A DNA stretch of 55,899 nt, taken from Candidatus Saccharimonadota bacterium. Its GTDB lineage: Bacteria > Patescibacteriota > Saccharimonadia > Saccharimonadales > OFTM59. Of the stretch, positions 51,478 to 55,899 are shown piece after piece (the stretch's first letter is position 1; each line of letters opens with the position of its first letter). A model generated the notes under the pieces. The model was not told where the DNA came from. It searched no databases and saw only the letters and a list, made by a program, of their open reading frames with translations. Location: contig JAJDCK010000017.1 of NCBI GenBank assembly GCA_029260855.1, positions 1-55,899 on the forward strand, given 5' to 3'. The translations under genes were made by a program, and so were the position numbers.

Positions 51478-52767
51478 TCATTTTTTGTCCATCAACGCTT
51501 CTACGCCTGGCAGTGCTTTACCGATCATCAATTCCATACTGGCTCCTCCGCCAGTCGATACATGGTTGAAGCCTTTGACCAGATTACGATCTTCCAAATA
51601 ACCAACAGTGTCACCGCCACCCACAACGCTGAAAGGCTTATGCCCGTACTGACCTAGCATCGAATCTACAATCAACTCTGTGCCGTGCGCAAATGGCCCG
51701 ATCGGGCCCTGTAGCCCCTCGGTCTCTGTAACGCCCATGGCTCCGTTCCAAATAACCGTATTAGCCAACTGCATACCGCCAGCCATGAATGCACCAGAAA
51801 AAGGACCAATGTCTAGGATCATTTCGTCATCAGCAACATCTCGGCTTTCTCTGGGGGGGCGTTTGGGGTAGCTTTCTACGCTCGCAATTATATGTGCGTC
51901 CCAGTCCACTATCCGGGTTTTGGCTGTCTTGTCCATCCTATTAGCTACTACGCCATCTTGGGGCAGATAAAATACAAAGTGCTGTTTCTGTGATTTTATC
52001 CTCGCTCGTTCCATGATTTCTTTTGCAAGTGGCACGTCCTCTCGGTCAACTTTGCTTTTTGCAATGTCTATTCCTGATGCCAATAAAAACGTGTTTGCCA
52101 TAGCCCCGCCAATAGCCATGAAATCTGCTATATCGATAAAACGGTTTATAATATCAATCTTGTCAGATATTTTGGCTCCTCCTATGATTGCCATAAGTGG
52201 TCTATCAGGGTTTTCCATAGCATCTTTTATGGTGTTCACTTCTTTTTCAAGCAACAGCCCAGCTACACTTGGCAGATAGTGCGTTATTGCATCCGTTGAT
52301 GCGTGCACTCTGTGGACTACACCAAAACCGTCTTGGACAAATACTTCGGCCAATTTTGCTAATTGGCCGGCAAACTCCTCGTCATTAGCCTCTTCCTGAT
52401 TATAAAAACGTAAATTTTCTAAGAGCAAAATGTCGCCAGATTTAAGCTGCTTCGCGGCTCCCTCTGCGGCCTTTCCAACACAATTTTCCACAAAATGGAT
52501 TTTTTTATCTAACAGTTCACCGAGGCGTTTTGCAACAGGGGCGAGCGTACATTTCTTGTCGTTCGGGCCTTTGGGCCGACCCAGGTGCGAGCAAATCACT
52601 ATTGAGCAGCCTTGGTCCAATAAATATCTTATAGTCGGCAATGATCTCTCTATACGATAGTCACCGGCGATCGCACCATCATCTTCTATGGGCACGTTGT
52701 AGTCAGCTCTGAGCAAAACGCGCTTACCGGAGATATCCAAATCTTTTATTGTTTTCTTAGTAAACAT
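51478..52767 (-). CDS. pgk: Phosphoglycerate kinase
   Basis: GKRVLLRADYNVPIEDDG, SHLGRPKG, VVGGGDTVGYLE, STGGGASMELM. Confidence 0.96.
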   Translation of the reverse strand: MFTKKTIKDLDISGKRVLLRADYNVPIEDDGAIAGDYRIERSLPTIRYLLDQGCSIVICSHLGRPKGPNDKKCTLAPVAKRLGELLDKKIHFVENCVGKAAEGAAKQLKSGDILLLENLRFYNQEEANDEEFAGQLAKLAEVFVQDGFGVVHRVHASTDAITHYLPSVAGLLLEKEVNTIKDAMENPDRPLMAIIGGAKISDKIDIINRFIDIADFMAIGGAMANTFLLASGIDIAKSKVDREDVPLAKEIMERARIKSQKQHFVFYLPQDGVVANRMDKTAKTRIVDWDAHIIASVESYPKRPPRESRDVADDEMILDIGPFSGAFMAGGMQLANTVIWNGAMGVTETEGLQGPIGPFAHGTELIVDSMLGQYGHKPFSVVGGGDTVGYLEDRNLVKGFNHVSTGGGASMELMIGKALPGVEALMDKK

Positions 52768-52782
52768 GCCACCCTTTTATGT

Positions 52783-54216
52783 TTATTCTAACACTCTTAC
52801 CTTTATGGTGTCTGTTGTACCTACCATACCAGGACGTTTTCCTGACGCAGTGACTACGATATCGCCCTTTGTGAGCACCTTGTGGCGTAGCAGCCAGTCG
52901 GTAAGTTTAGTTGCTGCATGAGCGTCAATAGGGCGCACAAAACTTTTCGCCCCATAAACAATCGCTAGCTGCTGGGCAACACGGGATTCGCTGGTTACCG
53001 CAATCACAGAAATCCCTGGCCTGCGAGTGGCTATATTAAGCGCAGTAGCTCCCGAACGAGTTTCTGCGATGATGGCTTTGGCCTCCAGCGAATCTGCCAG
53101 GTTGATAATGGCGGCAGAAATAGCGCTTTGGCGTGTGTGATCCTCGTATTGGGGGAAAGAGATTTGCAACGGGTTGTGTAGCTGTGTATAAAGAATTACT
53201 CGTTTCATAACTTTAACCGCATCAATCGGGTATTTGCCTGTCGCCGTTTCGTCACTTAGCATAACCGCATCACTACCCAATATAGCAGCCGTAGCAACAT
53301 CTGACACCTCAGCCCTCGTAGGCTCCGGCTCGTCAACCATGCTCATCAGCATCTGAGTAGCAACAATGGTCGGTTTCGCGTAACGCATTCCCAGGCCAAT
53401 TATCTGACGCTGCACAATCGGTACGGACTCAGAGCTTGTTTCAATCGCTAGGTCACCGCGCGCAATCATAACTGCGTCAGCCTCCTGGATTATTTCTTCC
53501 AGATTCTTCAACCCAGCTTTTGTCTCAATTTTGGCGATAATTTTTGACTTACTGCCTAAATTACGCAGCATTGAACGTAGTTTGCGTATATCGTCGCTAT
53601 GCTGCACAAAACTCAGCGCAACATAATCGATGTCTTGAGTGGAACCAAAGGCGATGTCTTCTTTGTCTTTTTTGGTAATAATATCGCCCTCAAAGTCCGT
53701 GTCGGGCAGGTTGATGCCTTTTCTTTTGATCAATATGCCGTTGTTCTCTACGCGTACATGTACAGTCCCGTCCTGGACACTTGTTACGGTCGTCTTTACC
53801 TTGCCGTCAAAAAGATAAAGCCGATGCCCACGCTTTACTTTCTTGGAAAGATCGTATTGGGTTGGTATCGTGCCCGACCGTGCGTAGTCCGCTTTGAGCT
53901 TAAAACTAAGGCTTTGGCCCTTTTGTGTGTTTATAATCGCATCAAAGTCACCCAGTCGTAGCTTCGGGCCTTGAAGGTCCTGAATAATCGCGACCGGCTT
54001 GCCGTACTCCTGCGAGGCTTCGCGTATCCACGCTATCTGCTGAACGCGTTCTTCGTGCGTTCCGTGGCTAAAGTTTAATCGCAACCCATTGGCACCGGCT
54101 TTTATTAAGTTTAGGATAGCTTCGTAACTGTTTGTCGCAGGTCCCAGTGTAGCGATAATTTTTGTACGCTTAAATTCAGCAAGTGGCACGTTTGGTGCTT
54201 TTGAGGTTGTTTCCAT
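52783..54216 (-). CDS. pyk: Pyruvate kinase
   Basis: KIIATLGPATNSY, LRLNFSHGTHEE, IIAKIETKAGLKN, MIARGDLAIE, MLSDETATGKYP. Confidence 0.96.
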   Translation of the reverse strand: METTSKAPNVPLAEFKRTKIIATLGPATNSYEAILNLIKAGANGLRLNFSHGTHEERVQQIAWIREASQEYGKPVAIIQDLQGPKLRLGDFDAIINTQKGQSLSFKLKADYARSGTIPTQYDLSKKVKRGHRLYLFDGKVKTTVTSVQDGTVHVRVENNGILIKRKGINLPDTDFEGDIITKKDKEDIAFGSTQDIDYVALSFVQHSDDIRKLRSMLRNLGSKSKIIAKIETKAGLKNLEEIIQEADAVMIARGDLAIETSSESVPIVQRQIIGLGMRYAKPTIVATQMLMSMVDEPEPTRAEVSDVATAAILGSDAVMLSDETATGKYPIDAVKVMKRVILYTQLHNPLQISFPQYEDHTRQSAISAAIINLADSLEAKAIIAETRSGATALNIATRRPGISVIAVTSESRVAQQLAIVYGAKSFVRPIDAHAATKLTDWLLRHKVLTKGDIVVTASGKRPGMVGTTDTIKVRVLE

Positions 54217-54397
54217 GGCTACGTTAAGTGTAACTGGTTATCCTTACCTTGGACAAGGCTTAACTTATTAATTTAAAAACAATTGGTGGCCGTAGCTCTT
54301 CCGATGTATAAGTTTATAGTAGGAGAATCATCAAGCCGTCATACAGCTAAAACTGAAACATCAGGGGTTGTCCTCAATCCCTAAGCCAATTATTCCG

Positions 54398-54940
54398 CTA
54401 AAGTGAGGCTGCTAGGCGTATGACATTCCTTAGCGACTGACCGTCTATAAAGGTGGTGTCTAGCACTTCTTGGTAAAACTGCTCGCCGTATTGTTTGGCA
54501 GCTCTTAGGTAGTCGTCCAAATATCGTTGCTGTGCCAAACCGTCAAAGACATACTTACCGTCATTTTTATTAGCTGAAAATACAAGACAGTCACCAGCAA
54601 TCGGCTGACCCTTAACGTAGTCGTAGGCTATGGTTGTAAGCAGTTCATAGCCTTCTTCACGTATTAGTAGCTTGGACAAGTCAGGCTCACTAACCTTAAA
54701 AGCTACGCCATTAACTCTGGCTGCTGCACTTTTGGCTTTTGCTATATCCAATGCACACATTGGTTCGCCAGCTAAGTCTTGGTTAGTTTCTGTATAGCCA
54801 ACAGCGTCCCAAAAATTGAAGTTACGAATAAAGCCTTTAATGTAGGCTGGCTTTATGTTGGTAGCTTGTGGAGCAGTTGCTAGCAATGACGGTGTATAAA
54901 TCAGCGACCCAAAGCCAAAGATAGTTTTACTTTTTGTCAT
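54398..54940 (-). CDS. Gamma-glutamylcyclotransferase-like protein
   Basis: IFGFGSLIY start motif of the GGCT fold; start set at MTKSKT. Confidence 0.65.
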   Translation of the reverse strand: MTKSKTIFGFGSLIYTPSLLATAPQATNIKPAYIKGFIRNFNFWDAVGYTETNQDLAGEPMCALDIAKAKSAAARVNGVAFKVSEPDLSKLLIREEGYELLTTIAYDYVKGQPIAGDCLVFSANKNDGKYVFDGLAQQRYLDDYLRAAKQYGEQFYQEVLDTTFIDGQSLRNVIRLAASL

Positions 54941-54941
54941 T

Positions 54942-55292
54942 TTAATTTGGCAAATCCATCGCCAGCAGATGGTCATTATGTTGCCTGCGGTATTCTGGTA
55001 GAACAGCCATACGCTTTATACGTCCTTCCGCTTCATCTGATTTTTGAAGACCGATAAAGCCAGCTGCTTCATCTGCCGCAACATCTCGTGCAATAAAGAA
55101 GCTACCACCTGGCTCAACATAGTACGAATCAATGGCTCTAAGGTCAGTCTGCGATTCGTGAATGTTCGTGCGGAACTGATTCTCACCGTCTTCACGCTGT
55201 TGCAAACGGACTGTTAGATGATGAGCTGCTAGGGTATCAGTTATGGTCTGGTCGTTATCAAAAAGCTCAATAACAATTTCACCGACTATCAT
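54942..55292 (-). pseudogene. GNAT N-acetyltransferase, apparently truncated after the acetyl-CoA motif start
   Basis: GFIGLQKSDEAEGRIKRMAVLPEYRRQ then HNDHLLAMDLPN*; the C-terminal half of the GNAT fold is missing. Confidence 0.55.
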
Positions 55293-55522
55293 AGCAAATA
55301 CTATACGATATACTATGAAATTTCTTAATCTCTAGTGCTAGGGACGCTGTCATACTTTAGACAGTTAAAACCTACGCCTTAAACAAAAGTTCCAAAATAT
55401 GATTTTCCCAAATGGCTTTGAATGCAATACTAAATTGTATAATTTTATAATTGACGAAGTCAGTCCCCTTTACAGAGGGGTAACACCCAAAAATAAAGCT
55501 GACTTTGCCAAAAATTCAGTTA

Positions 55523-55597
55523 TGGTGATCCCGAGGGGAATCGAACCCCTGTTGCCAGGATGAAAACCTGGTGTCCTAACCGTTAGACGACGGGACC
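55523..55597 (-). tRNA. tRNA-Glu(TTC)
   Basis: GGTCCCGTCGTCTAACGGTTAGGACACCAGGTTTTCATCCTGGCAACAGGGGTTCGATTCCCCTCGGGATCACCA; full cloverleaf and encoded CCA. Confidence 0.95.
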
Positions 55598-55620
55598 ATG
55601 CTTGCTTAATTATAAAGGTT

Positions 55621-55777
55621 CGAGAGGGGAATCGACCCACCCATATTTGTCTGCTGACAAATTGGTCGGGCCCGCCTCGGCGCCGTCGCGCCTCCGGCCT
55701 TACGAACTGCCGCTGGCAGTTCTCACCCTGTTGCCAGGATGAAAACCTGGTGTCTAGACCGCTTAGACGACGGGACC
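55621..55777 (-). pseudogene. Second tRNA-Glu(TTC)-like copy interrupted in the T arm by ~88 nt
   Basis: 5' 52 nt match tRNA-Glu through CCTGGCAACAGGG, then a GC-rich hairpin-bearing insert, then GTCGATTCCCCTC with a non-pairing acceptor 3' side. Confidence 0.7.
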
Positions 55778-55899
55778 ATCAACTGCTTTCAACAACTCCA
55801 AAAAGTGTAACATAACAGGGGCGGGATTGGAATCCTTATGTGATGCTCCGTAAAGACTCACAGTTTATGATAGTTGATTAAAAAGCGAATCCCCCGCTT

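Noticed and set aside
55830-55899. Possible further tRNA-like remnant near the window end (cgggattggaatcc, gcgaatcccccgctt)
   Set aside because: Too short and truncated by the window edge to fold or classify

Overview
The window is a gene-dense, mostly minus-strand chromosomal segment. Its gene content points to a Candidatus Saccharibacteria (TM7)/Patescibacteria genome using the standard code, since TGA serves as a stop (for example the ATGA overlap between the F1 beta and epsilon genes). Housekeeping content: partial mnmA, cysteine desulfurase, metG, tatD, typA/bipA, rsmA, a UvrD/PcrA helicase, a tpiA-pgk-pyk glycolytic block, a DEAD-box helicase, an RRM protein, tmRNA and tRNA-Glu. Accessory content: a secreted surface-protein cluster with a DUF916-like protein and several proteins sharing a C-terminal motif, an R-M pair whose methyltransferase carries a LexA-like HTH, a divergent GH37 trehalase-like protein, a LysM/CHAP hydrolase and a G5-domain protein. 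The strongest candidate for an unusual system is a divergent F1-type ATPase operon (7582-13758). It has no recognisable a subunit. Its only c-like gene is a large extracytoplasmic domain fused to a c-type hairpin that keeps the RNP loop but has lost the ion-binding carboxylate. Other leads: a decaying nudix/pyrE-like/pyrF stretch, a duplicated typA 5' end forming a uORF, a large SD-containing hairpin before the DEAD-box helicase, an unannotated ~180-nt ncRNA with a near-consensus promoter and terminator, a structured leader before the LysM/CHAP gene, and a tRNA-Glu copy interrupted in its T arm. No searches were run; all family calls are by eye.
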